This document shows positions 38,371-50,900 of a stretch of 64,000 nucleotides of DNA, piece by piece. Source of the DNA: Hymenolepis diminuta. Lineage: Eukaryota; Platyhelminthes; Cestoda; Cyclophyllidea; Hymenolepididae. The first letter of the stretch is position 1, and every line of letters starts with the position of its first letter. Location of the stretch: NCBI GenBank assembly GCA_900708905.1, contig CAADRB010000007.1, forward strand, positions 1,581,673 to 1,645,672, written 5' to 3'. The position numbers and the translations under genes are program-made. The notes beneath the pieces are model-generated. The model was not told the origin of the DNA. It made no database searches and saw only the letters and a list, made by a program, of their open reading frames with translations.

Positions 38371-41243
38371 TTACTTATCATCACACTCCAATGACTCATC
38401 ATCGCCATCTGCCTCTTGTTCCTTGATGTCCTTGAAGTCTTTTTCCACAGCGTGGTAGGTGAAGGCAACACAGTAGAGATGTGATAGTGCCACGTTACCC
38501 GAACGTAGACGGTCGCTACAAATGGGGAGGAAATACATCAGAGGCCTTTAAGTAAAGTTTACGTAGTGTTAACTGTGGTAACCAGGCTCTCAGTAACTGA
38601 CCATAGGATAAACTCCTCTTGAGGCATAATGACTTGAATAAGATTGACCTCCTCTTTTCGCCAAATGTATCTCTCTTACCCATTGACGTCATATACAAAA
38701 ATGTAAACTGGGTCTTCTTAAGTTTGTTGATCTATAATTCGTCTTAGACCTGAATGAGTTAATTTGGATGGCCATTCTAATTACTAAGTTGGGCTAAAAG
38801 GTTATGTATATTCATTAAATGTTTTCACAGCTAGATGTGTTATCGCCGAATTATATTCGTATCGAATTTTTCACAATTCGAAGAATTAGATCCTTACTAA
38901 TCAGTATATTCCTCTATAAAAACTGAGGGGGATTTTGTTTTACAAATTCGTTTCCCGGTAACTAGTTTATTCGACGGGCTTGTTCTCCCCTCAAGATGAA
39001 AGTCGAAATACTAGCTTTCTTTTAGGAATAACGACCGTCAACTTACTTGATGAACTCAACTGCAAAGAGCAATGAAGCTCCCTTTGCATCAACACCGATT
39101 GAACTGAGAATTGTAACCACAGCTACCACACTGGCACTTGGAATATTTGGCAGAGCCGAGACGTAAGCGAATGACAAGATTCTAAATTAAACAAGAAAGT
39201 AGAAAATTAACATTAGTACTAAAAGGCACCGAAATAGAAATAAGTAGATCACTTACACGACGATAACAATCTTGCCAGCATCGAGCTCAATGCTTTGTTG
39301 TTGAGCAACGAAGATACATGAGGCTGCGATGAAGATAGCCGATGCATCACTCTTCATAGTAGCTGCCAATGGAAGAACAAATCGGGATATTGGTTTGGGA
39401 ATACCGTATTGATCAGAGGCAAAAATGGCCTTTGGCAGAGCGACTATGCTGAAAGAAGACAGAGTAATTAATATAAATTTCAATCTCGATTTTACAAAGT
39501 ATGATAAATGACTCTGACTTACGCGCTAGTTGTGGCAAAAGCGATAAAGTAAGTTGGTAGACAATACTTGAGGATTCTGAAGGGGTTTGCACACAAAATC
39601 AATAAACTAAGTGCCAGGAAGATAAGATGGGTTATTATTCCAACGAAGTTGAGGAGAACGAAAAACCCGAGGGAAATGAAAGTCTGACCAATATCTTGGA
39701 CTTCAGCAATTGATGACATCACCATGAACATAACACCAAGAGGAGTAATCCTTTAAAAATTATCAATATAGTTCGTCATAAATAGTTAAAAATAAAGTGA
39801 ATTTATGAGTCTAGACAAGAAAGAACTTACAGAAGAAATTTCTGCATAAGCAACATTACAACTTCCCCGAGAGACCCGAAGAATTGCTTGAAAGGTTCGC
39901 CTTTTTCCTGGGCCGCGTTAGCAGCAATACCGAACACAACAGAACAGAAGAGAACACCAATCAAGTTGGTTCCATCGGTTTTCACTGCTGGGTATGTAGT
40001 CTCACCGGTGGCAGTTATTAGTGGATTTTTGAAATCTGAAGCTGCTTGACTAAGAGCTACTCCAACGATGTTATCAGGGAAGATGTTACTAACATATTAA
40101 TAAATATCTCGGCAAAATAAGGCAGAAGATAAATAGACATTTAAAATGTTCGACAGCTTACAGCATGAGGTCCTTGAAAATGTAGGAGATTTGGTTTCCA
40201 TGTTCAACTGCGGCAGCATCTTTGACAGTTGCGTTTGGATCACGGGCCCAGTCACCTTAGATAATTAAATAAGAAAATAATTAAATATAATTGAGTTATG
40301 CAATTCAAGGACATGCCGGTGTAATCATTCAGAATTACATAGTAATTAACGGCTCAGCGAGTATGACAACTTTCCACGTGCGTTAAAATTATAGTCTCCA
40401 GTAGCTAGATTACCCGCTCATAATTAAAGTAATTTGTTATCCTACCCTAAATATCTAGCTAGATCATCTCATATTACCGTTAAAAAATACTGCTATCAAT
40501 TTAAAAATCAAATTTGATCTAAGTCTAAATAATTTAATCGGAAAATGCTAGAACAGACAATTATTATCCCGAAAAGTTCGATTAACTAATCCTTTATTCG
40601 AACTTGATGGACGGTTCTAGAGAACAGAAACAGCAACATCTACCACCGTGACTAAATTGAAAAAAGGTATTCAATGATATAATATGGAAGGGTATAACCA
40701 ACCTGGTCTGATGATATAGCCATACATGATGCCAATTAGAGCACTGAGAAGATTGAATAATAAAATGAATCCTAGAGAAATAGCGCTGACTTTTCCATTT
40801 TCTTTTGGGTTTAAGTTGGCCAAAACTGAAATGGAGACGAAATTTAAGTTTCTTTAATGTAATCAAGGACTGCTTTAATTTCTGTACGCAACGTACCAAC
40901 AATGATGTTTGAGGCAATCATAGGAAGGATTGTTAATTGAAGAAGGCGAATGTAGATATTTCCCGGCATGGCTAAAATATGGGAAGAACATGAATATCAA
41001 ATCTCATTTTGAGTAAAGAAATGTGAGCAAATATAATGACCCACCGAGCCATATCTTTTGGGCTTCATTTAGATCAAGTTTCTGTAGAGCGAATCCAACT
41101 CCAAAACCGATGATAACACCAATAATCGTGGTGATCATAAACCAATTGTCAACGAAGAATTTGACAAATCCCTTCTTTGGGGATTTTTCAACCTTTGCAT
41201 TTCCGTCCTCCAAAAAGAGCGATTCCTCTCCTGGCGCCGCCAT
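38371..41243 (-). CDS. SLC1-family transporter, gene D (482 aa, 9 exons)
   Basis: Exons on the minus strand: 41243-41045, 40971-40897, 40825-40703, 40255-40162, 40088-39831, 39750-39523, 39448-39257, 39181-39047, 38515-38371. The exon at 40088-39831 is 258 bp, exactly the sum (131+127) of exons 5 and 6 of genes B and C: that intron is absent. TM7 carries K358-S-D-A-S; TM8 DRLRSGNVALSH; the tail is acidic (EQEADGDDESLECDDK). AATAAA follows the stop by 2 bp (38368-38363). Start choice: Met at 41243 gives 29 residues before TM1. An upstream ATG at 41327 is also in frame, with a strong donor (CAG/GTGAGT) and an acceptor 66 bp later. It would give MTNQ-LAMAAPG if spliced, and also stays open unspliced. 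Predicted polytopic carrier; substrate unknown. Confidence 0.9.
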
Positions 41244-41327
41244 TGCCAACTGATGAGTAGAAGAATCTGCGGCATCCACAAGCGTATATATATATGCCAA
41301 TTTATCCGGACTCACCTGATTGGTCAT

Positions 41328-42343
41328 CTGAGTGGCCAATTAGGATGCAGCTTGGCTTAACTCGTGGGGTTGTTTCATGTATTTACAACCACAAATGTTG
41401 TCATCTCGAGCTAAGGTTTATCTGATTGGTTGTGTTACAAGCGTGTCCTGAATAAATGCTGTTGTAAATATAATCGGAAGTCTATTATGGAGATATGTTG
41501 TGTTCCAATTACGTTAGGAATAAAAAGAGGTATTGGTAGAATTTGGTGTAGAACTATTAACTTATTAAGTTTATGATCTTCATAAACACCAAAATGCCAT
41601 TTTTACTCAGAAATCTCAAAATATCAGAAGGCAAATCTGTCCCTTTAAAAAGGGCAACAAAACTCGCATTTCCGTCCCTTATTTTGTTAGTACAAACGAA
41701 ATTTAGTAAAAAGGTATACTTTTATCAGGGCTAGACAAAGCCTCCGAAACTTTTGTTTATGATTAAACGAATTTAATTACCTCAATCTGAAATGAAATGA
41801 AGTCTCTCCGAGTATATGAGTTAATTTAAGCTTAAATCGAATTTTCATAATTAATGGTAATGAAAACAATCTGTTTATTTAAAGAAGTCCAGTAACACTT
41901 TAGTTTCTGGTTTCGTGCAGTGTATTAAATTAACATTATAACCCACAGTAACGCAGACAAATTTTAAAACTTTCATTCTGGAAGAACAACTGAAATTGTG
42001 TAAATAAATTTCAATAAGAGGGTTATTTCATTTGATTTTCGGATTCGGGTAGTAGAACATAATGGAGAGTTAATTACTTTGTGTTCCAAAATTCAAATTT
42101 CGTAATTCGTCCTCTGGATTGCTGATCCACAATCTGCAGTGCTCATTGACCGCTGTTTAATTGCGATGGTCAATCTTGCCATTTCAATCAATCTCTTCTT
42201 TCAAAGGCTGAAATACTAGCATGAACTTAAATGATCATGTGCAGTTTATATGATTCTAGTAGGGCTCAAAGAGCAGAGTTCTCTCGAGTTGCTGGATAAG
42301 TTATTTATCTTATTGTTTTCCGCATCCACTTTCCTTTCAAACA
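41328..42343. other. 5' flank of gene D
   Basis: AT-rich sequence upstream of gene D; its promoter should be here but no motif is clear. No gene or repeat recognised. Confidence 0.4.
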
Positions 42344-42885
42344 GTGCAAGATACGTCGGTTCATTTTAGAGCATCAGAAAGTGGGTGTGGTGAATCGACA
42401 TATTTATGCATAGTCCAAAGCAGTGCAAAAAAGGCTATCGACTCTTTGTCATGGGAAATGTTCAAACACAGAGGAAAAGCAAGTTCACCAAGAGGTAGAA
42501 AGTTTTCTTTTAACCGGGAGTATTTAAGCAACAGGACCGAGGGTCAAGGAATCAAGAAAACTCCACTTCATCTGAGCTTCGGAATCACCAGGTCAGTTAT
42601 TATTCAATTCGAACTCTGCCTTTCCATGTACCGAAAGTGCAATATCCATCACACGTCAACGACACATCACCTCCACATTATCACCACGAAAGTTCATTGC
42701 ATAATGGATTCAACCGCCATTCATCGAATGGCCTATTGTCTGACCAATCATATTCTATCACATCCGGATATGGAAGTCCAATGATTGATTCACTCTTCTC
42801 CAGCCATTCACAATCCGGACAAACCCAACCCAAGTCTATAATTACATTCTTAATTACATTAATAAATCTGGTCTGGTCTGGCTAG
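42344..42885 (+). other. Coding-like, His/Ser-rich segment, unidentified
   Basis: An open frame of 146 codons overlaps in its last part with a second open frame (42637-42885). The second frame is rich in His, Ser, Tyr, Gly, Pro and Gln (NDTSPPHYHHESS; YSITSGYGSPMIDSLFSSHS). This resembles a disordered region of a transcription factor more than random AT-rich DNA, and the base composition is higher in C than its surroundings. No DNA-binding domain was seen. It could be an exon, a captured or retrocopied piece, or chance. Confidence 0.3.
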
Positions 42886-43659
42886 TAGACTAGTTTTGTC
42901 ATGTTGATCCCTGTTTCAACTCTCTCCCCCTCTCTGAAGCCACCCCCTTTTCAGATAGCTCTTGCAATAGCCATCCACTGGGCAAGAAATTCTCTCAATT
43001 TGTAGAATGTCCGCATTCTGTTGAAGATCTGTTTCCATTACGCGTTTGTAAAGGGGTGATGACACTCTGAGTCCATGCAGACCATTTTCTTTTAATCTTA
43101 TCTTTTATTTGTGGTTGTTCTAATAAGTGCGTGTTCGGTTTCTTATTGGGATTCTGCATCCAAATCACGCCCTCTTTATCACCAAACACCTGCTTCACAT
43201 CTACATCGAACTGCCTGAGCAGGATCTTTGTATTAGAAGTTTCTGATTTTCCCAATTTCCGTAATTCGAATATTAATAAAAGTTTGGCGATTGTATTCCC
43301 TTTTTTGCCGACTTACCCAGGGGTTCCGTAATTATGCGGAGGGGTTTCTCAGAGGAACTTTTTCTGCTAGCATTTTAACATCCATTTGTTGTCTGCTATA
43401 CAGACCCAGATTCATCAGCCGAGCTGTGTTCTGAACAGCCTTTGATTTTTTATCATCCTTTCTGCGATAGACTATAAGTAGACAAACCATGAAGAAGAAC
43501 AGGCTCGACGAATGTTTCCAGTAGGTTCACTCAAGTTCTGATCGAAAGTACTTTAGGTCTTAGAATTGGTTTGAACACTACTAGCTATCTTTTGACCTTC
43601 ATGATATTTAGTCTTATGGCATCGTCATTTAGGCTTTTGCCACTCACATAAGAGCCCAG

Positions 43660-43681
43660 ACATATATATATATATATATAG
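43660..43681. repeat. Short (AT)n microsatellite
   Basis: About 20 bases of alternating AT within the LINE remnant. Confidence 0.8.
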
Positions 43682-43889
43682 GAACTCACTCGATAAATCC
43701 TGTGTTCATCTAATCGAATATATTACTGAACCGACGTGTATGAAAAGGGTTTTTTATACGCCTTTCCATGACATATTTACTCAGTATTAATTTATCCAAT
43801 CGAAATTAGTTATAAGACGCATCCCGCCAAGTTCAAGAGCATGACTCCTCACAGGTTGCATAGACTTCGTAGGAGTTACTGTTGTGCAG

Positions 43890-44280
43890 AATAGTGAATG
43901 CTCACGGGATCACCAAATTGCAGGAATTAATGAACCAGAACCAGATCGTAGAAGCTAGGACTATAACTGGTAGTTAGCAATAGATAACCACACTTCCATG
44001 CCAAGCGGAACGCGAAGAGCTGTGTAGGCCAAAGTGTATCTAATAAAACATGATGAGGGTTCAAAAGGGTAAGAGAGAGTAAGAGAGGAGTCAGATGGAA
44101 ACGTACGAGCAGATAAATGATGAAAGGCTGTCTGCGTGAGTGTGGGTGCAAATATAAAGACAGTTAATGAGTCATGTAGCAAGGACGCTCATGAGGGTAT
44201 GAGTGCTCGTGTTCCATTTAAAGAAATAGATAGTTATAAAAAAAGGAGAATAGGTAAACTCGTCCAGACATGACAGATAG
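43890..44280 (-). repeat. Interspersed repeat R1, copy 3
   Basis: Starts at about GGATCACCAAATTGCAGGAA and runs through GCCAAAGTGTATCTAATAAA, CATGATGAGGGTTC, ACGTACGAGCAGAT, GTCTGCGTGAGTGTG and ATAGTTATAAAAAAAGGAGA, as in 29410-29770. It lies between LINE pieces, so it may have inserted into the LINE. Confidence 0.6.
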
Positions 44281-45099
44281 GGATTCGAGTCATAAGGACA
44301 AAAAGGCGAAAAATCAACGTATTATAGCAGGGAGTATGATTGAGTAATAATTTGAGAATGGATAGGGAGTCATCCTTCAATTTTCTCTAAGACCAGATGG
44401 AATACTGTGTTAAAGAGCATAGGACCCACTTTGGATCCTTGCTTGAAGGCCCTCTCCACAGAGTCTTTTGAGTGGCCACTTGAGACACCATGGTGCTGTA
44501 TAAAGAAGTTGACAATGTTCTAGGGCAGCTTTAGTTTCTCCAGTCTTGGTAGAATCGTATTGATGAGTAGTGAGCCAAAGGTGAGCCAACAAAGATGAGT
44601 ACTGCTGTGCAATGCCGGTCGATACCTTCCTGAATTACTGTTCTAACAGCGAGGATTGACTGCTCTGTGGACATTCCAACACGGAATCCATGTTACATAT
44701 TTGATAATCGTTCACTTATAAGTAAATTGAACCTATTCCAGACTACCGATGTAAAGCGTTTCCTTCCATGTCAAAAAGGAAAATATTTCGGTAATTAGCT
44801 GCGGTGGTATTTACTACCTTACTTTGTAAATCCTGCTTATTTCAGCATCCACCCAGGATCGGGGTATAGAGATTCTGCTCTGCCAAAAATAGTTAAAGAA
44901 TTACAGTAAGTGCGAATCCATTGATGGTCCACTCACTTAATAAGTCCAGGTCGTAAGCCATTAGCTACTGAACTTTTCGAAGTTTTCGCGCTTTTTAGTT
45001 CCCTAGTCTCGGGTTTTAAGCTTTAGGCAATTCCGTAATGTTTAAGATTACATCAAATTGTATTGGCCGATAACTAAATAGTTTAGCATATTGTTCAGC

Positions 45100-47950
45100 C
45101 AAAGAGCCGGGATCGATGACAAATTTATTTCGTTTTGAGACAGACCATGTTCGAGAGGTTGCCAGCAGAACTTTCGAAGTAAGTTGTATGCCTTTCTGGA
45201 TTTATAAATATTCAACAGTTCTGGAAATCTCGCTGACTTTTCTTCTATTCATTTCCTTTTTACCCTCAATATAAACAAGTTCACTTTATTTCTCTACCTC
45301 TAATAGGCGGTATATGATTCACGGGATGGGTCAGTTAACCGCAGTTTTCGTAGATATTCCTTTTCCAGTAATTTAGCGCCCAAATTTCCTCTGGCCATTT
45401 TAAACCACATCTTCATTTTCTAGAACGGTGTTCCTGATATACTTTATCAGCTGCCTTTATCATATCATTATATTCCAAGTCGTTGCATTTCAGGACCGCC
45501 TATTCAAGCATTTCTTGGTATTGGTATTTATTCTTTGATGTAAGGTCAATTTCCTTATTCTGCTGCCAAATTCTTATCTGATTTAGACTTCTTATTTGCT
45601 TTAGGAAAAAGCAGCGTCAAGCTTCATAACGTAAGAACATTCAGAGAAGTTGATGAAAACTCAAGCCACAGTCTAGTTATATCCATTCTCAGACTTGAAT
45701 GTGATGCTACAATGAAAGGACACAAGTTTAAAAAAACAGTTGAAAGTACGGCAGAATCAAAAGGGAATTGATCTTGTCTCAAAACACAAAGGTTAATATG
45801 AAAAGCTCCTTGATAAAGAGATATCAGAGAATATGATAAAAAATGCCACTGTGGATGAAGTTGAGAGAGCAGATACTCAAACCTGTCAGAAGCACAATAC
45901 AAGGAACAGAAAATTTAAGCTGTGATCTGAAAAGGTTAAAGATCCTTTGAATTTTGAACTACAGGAACAATGGGGATTGCACAAACATGGCAATGTGGTC
46001 AATCTTCTGAATCCTACACTGTATATAAGAATGTCGGAATGACTTAAGAATGACTTAACTTAAAAGCAAAAAGGAATTGCCTGGAGGCTTTGCAGAAAAA
46101 TTTCAAAAACTGATAGCTACAAATACACTCAGAAAAGTCTACGATTTACTTTGACGGACTTTACAAGCTAATATTCAAACCTGAATAACTCCTAAATGTA
46201 ACAAGTTTGTTTTTAGTCCGAAGTATTTAAGTTCCCGAAAGTGTCTTCTGAAATACATATAAACACTTCGAAACTACCTCCGAAAAAACTCAACTACAAT
46301 TAGGAAAATGCCGATTGAAATTGTCTAAAAGCCCTGGACTGAATGGACTATGATCTAGACTGCTTAAGTGAAATGAATTTTCACCTGAAAAACTCCTACT
46401 AAGATATTTTAATGGTTGTTGGTAAGGAAAGCATTTAGTACCTTGATCCTATCTGGATGCTGAAGTAATCGGTATTTACAAACGCAAAGATACAAGAACC
46501 GATCTGTGTAAAGTTGAACTTTTAAGTAAAGATAAGTTATCACCCAAACAACATGAAAATCTACGGAACAGGTTGTTCTTATTGTAAAATAAGTAATTCA
46601 AAATGTCGACAATCGTCTGTACAGAATCGTTCTCATCTTTTTTGGTTTAAGGAAAGCCCTTGATTCACTTCCAACCTGTGCAATCCTATCAAGGCTGTGG
46701 GAACTCAAGCTGTCCTGGAACATAGTCAATTGGATTATATAATTCCTTAATATCTGTAAAGGCCACATCAGAGATTCGAGTGAAAGATTTATCATGAAAA
46801 GAGGCGTTAGAGAGGAATCCAAAAGGGCCCGCTATTCTTCAATATAATATTTCAGTTTATATTATATGATGATATGCAACCTTTGAGAAATTGGAAGTTA
46901 GACTATTGAGTTCTTCAGGATTCGAATGGTCGTTGGGATATCTTGACTATGCAAATGGCCTATAACTTATCACTCCATCGTTTGGTAAATTTGAACAGCC
47001 TCTTCAAAGGCTCAAAACTATCCTTGATGTGTATGCGATGGAAATTGCTTATAATAAAACAGTCTGGATGTACGTAGGTGCAGATCTGGATTAGTCATAT
47101 CCTCAAATAAATGATCACAAAGTTCATCGAGTTAACTCTTTTACCTACCTTCGCTCAGTAGTGAATGACAAAGGTCATAAAGGCCAAACGGCAATTAGTA
47201 AAACTTGTACCTATTCTAAGATTTAAAGTGTTATCAATTAAAACTCAATTAATGATATTGGAAACATTTGTTGAACCATTTCTTCTGCATGATTTACCTA
47301 CAGTTGTCTACGGTACGGTGAATGTTAATAGATTAAAGGCTGTTCAGAACGCTGCTCGAAGAACGATGTTCAGATAGTACTGGCGGAGACAAATGAGTGC
47401 TACAGTTCTAATAAAAATTCCCTCTCAGAAACCTCTCCGCACAACTAAAATGTCCAAGATTTAATCTATGGGCAGGTCTTCACAGAGATTATATACAATC
47501 AAAAGAGCTACTGAAATCCCACTTACCAAAAATAGATGTCACTAACAAGTGTTGATTAAGACAACTTCAAGCTGATCCTAAGCAAGCATTCGGTGAAAGA
47601 AGGCGAAGGTTGGATGATGAATGCTACCAAGAATTATTCTTCTCACATTATTGAACATCAACCGCAACTGAAAAGCATACATAAAAGAGAAATTATGTGT
47701 TGATTCTCGATACCATCGACTCTTTTGGTATGAAAGTGAGATGTATCAATCACCACGAAGCAAAAATGATCCGACAACAGGTAGACTTCTTTATGCAGTA
47801 GATCGGGGCTAGGAGAATTGCGTCACCCATATTTCCCCTACGTAGAACAAGATGATGAGAAGAACTCCGACCTGAAGCTGCAGATGACCTCATAATTCTA
47901 GAACTCTGGTCTGATGCCCACTTTTACCACCTAATCTACAATTCCCTCTT
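45100..47950 (+). mobile_element. LINE remnant, plus copy
   Basis: Plus-strand pieces: an RT motif A-like segment near 46620-46770 (FFGLRKALDSLPTCAILSRL, where RT proteins have F-D---AFD); a stretch with SFTYLRSVVNDKGHKGQ (about 47132-47190); ILETFVEPFLLHDLPT and LKAVQNAARRTMF (47250-47377); and a 3' piece with LRQLQADPKQAFGERRRRLD (about 47555-47620). The same order and wording occur in the minus copy at 42995-44700, so both are one family. Frame is broken in many places. Boundaries are approximate; no poly(A) tail or target duplication identified. Confidence 0.65.
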
Positions 47951-50900
47951 AAGTGAACATACTCCTCTCTACAAACTTACTCTTGTTGCGTGTTAGGATG
48001 TTTCCCATGATAAAAGGTTTGAAAACTTTTGGTTCTGCCATGGAGGATAAATAATTAATTATAAAGATTTTTGTCTTTTCTATGATTTTGATGTTTTACG
48101 AGTAGAAAGTTAAGCTAACCAAACCACTGTTTACCCTTATCTTCAAGTACAAAACCTAATCGAACATACACTTTGACTGAAGACAGTGGTATCATACGTA
48201 AACTGGACGGTTGTTTCAGTCTTGAAGTCATAAGTTCAAATTATCTAACATTTCGGAGATCCAATGAAAACAGAAGTCAAAGATTCACTTTGTGTATATA
48301 TCATATGAAAATACTTTAAACTGCTTCCCCACCCTCTGTTTAAATTTCTCAGATAAGTCGTAAAGTCCTGCACTTTTAAATGAGTTTAACTGGTTAAAAG
48401 GCGGGAAGATAAATATTTTAAAGTAAGATAGAAAATAAACAATCTAATACTGTAATTTGTACTCTAGTTGAACTTAAATGAAATCTAAACTTTTAATCTG
48501 GGAATATTTTAGTCCCCTATATTGCTTTGTTTGTTTCTAAAAAGCACGTAATCGGAAACTCTGGGTAAAAGGAGGTTCATTACGAAGACCACAATTGAAT
48601 TCAATTTTTTCTATTCGCAAAATTAAGTTTTTTTTCCAACTGATTTGAGCATCCATTTAGTAATACGACAGCACGCACTTCATCGAATAAAATTTTTGAC
48701 CACTTTTCTCAGGGATTTCGTTTGATTTTCTTTAATATTTGAGTATTTTTTCGAAAGCTTAGAGACGGTTTATTTCATTTCAATGTCAACAAGATATTTG
48801 TCAAATCTATCAATAATAACATAATTTATGATCTTGATTTAAACTTTTGGTAAGCCGAACGCCTAATCACTTTTGTAATTCAATGTGCTCAAGCTGCAAA
48901 ATACTTGGAGCCGTGCGTAAAGATCCAGATGCAACACGGCCTGATCAGATTACAGCTTATAGTGATTTATTAGGTGGTCTCTTCCAGCTGCGTCAATCTG
49001 AGTCGTACGTGTCCCACTTAATGCAACCTCTCCCACCCCCTTTATTCTGGACAGTTATTGTATTTTACATTTTGTGTAAAGCTGCACTACCGCCAGTCCA
49101 GACGTATTTTCTGCATAAGGTCTAAAAGGTATATGGAAGATGGAAATCACCTAGCCGCCAATGTCTTTGCGGCTTCATCTAGCCAATGGACACACTAAGC
49201 TCCCGATTCGGCTTCCCCATTGGCCCACTATGCGTGCAGCGTGTGCTTCAGTTTGGTCCAGTAAGGTTACGAGTCTACTTCCAGCAGGATTGAGGTTAAT
49301 AATACTAGAAATTATATTGGGTTCTTTTCAATTGTCTGGGTTGGCGAACAATTAATGGCAATCACTCAAAGGGAGTCTATCATGTGACTAGAGTCTGGAG
49401 CCCTGGATATCACGCAACCGAATTAGGGAAATTTAGAAAAATAAAACGAGACGGCTAATGGCTGTAACAACTTCGATGTGGATACATTGGAATTTGCCGC
49501 AAGTAAGTTAAAGGAACTCAATTCTCAACGCATAATGTATTGATGTTCAGCACATGATGGTCCTTGCAGACGGATTCAATGTATGCACATGCAATATAGT
49601 ACTTAAATTAATATTTGATATTACAATATTGTTGTTTCAATGGGTTTACTGTACGGGAGATTGCAAATATCAGATGATTGGTATAATCAATCGCACGGAT
49701 TAAAAATAGTCAGCAGGTAAATGACATGAAGTGGATTTGTTAATCAGTGAGGCTCTAAGGGGCCCTGCCTCAAATTATGTTTAGTTTAAGAGGACTGTTT
49801 CCCTCAGAATATCTGAAAATTATCTGAAATTAAATATGATAAGAGAAATAATAGTGATAATTTTCAAGTCTTAGATTTACTGAATCTCCTAGTTCAAGTA
49901 TCTGCAACAAATCAAAAAAGTCAAACGGAAGATATCTGAAAGATAGATCGAAAAGACGGTGAGAAGTCAATTTAATAACTAGAAATTTCAAACGTTAGAT
50001 CGTCAAGATATTTACAAATCTAGTAAATCTTTTGTCAAAAGAACAAACAGAACATTTCGTTACCCTTACTTGATGAGATTTACTAATATAACTAGCGAGG
50101 ATGTCTTTGGAAAGCAAATACATAGACTTTCAAGAAACGATTCGTATGAACCAATTACGAAAGCTTGTTGAAGGATATTCTAACTTGATCAGGACCCTTT
50201 TTATTTCTGTAAGTACACATTTATGAGCAATAATTGTGTACACAATTCTCAAATGTGGAGCCTTTGTTTTCTCAATTAATTGCTGCCTTAAGAATGATAA
50301 GTTTGAAGGTAGAATAACTTAATCGAATCTCGTTTCATTAACAAAATCTCTAAAATGGCAACATGAACCCTCATTTGTCGTTCCCTTATATTACAGTGCC
50401 ATGTCGACAATAATCTATAACTATACTGATGAGCCTTGACTCCCTTCGTGGTGTTTTAGGCGCATCAGGTGTTCAAGGCCAAGAGGAAAAGGACAAATGG
50501 TGCCTTTTAATCAAGAAAACATTTGATTGTGCATAATTAGACACCTGACTGCCTGGTTTACTAATAATTGTTGTTGCAGTGAGATTTCAGTTACAGCAAT
50601 AAGAGTGGAACTCCAAGAGATGAAAACTATTAACCGAGTTCAAATACGTCAAAATGTTCAATTTGACCCCCTTACAACTGGCCATTACTTTAAAGTCCTA
50701 CTAAAGTTTTGGTATAGCTTAACGGTTAAATCATGTCTTCGTTATTCAATAAATAGGTATTTCATCGACTTTTGAGGGGTAATTATAGAGAATAGAATGA
50801 ATTGCATAAGTTTCTATATTTTATGTATCCTTAATGTTGTATTTACTCAGAGTTTACATTCGATAGCCTTAGTTTACACTAGCTATCACCATATAGGAAC

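Larger units (their letters stand above)
42995..44700 (-). mobile_element. LINE (non-LTR retrotransposon) remnant, minus copy
   Basis: On the minus strand, reverse-transcriptase-like pieces appear in order. GFRVGMSTEQSILAVRTVIQ (about 44690) is the conserved GFR-G-ST block before RT motif A. ERAFKQGSKVGPMLFNTV (about 44440) is the QG---GP-LFN block. ILETFVEPVLLHGL and KAVQNTARLM (about 43510-43400) come after the RT domain. The latter match the plus copy at 47250-47380. Frame breaks are many, and repeat R1 (43890-44280) lies inside. Not active. Confidence 0.7.
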
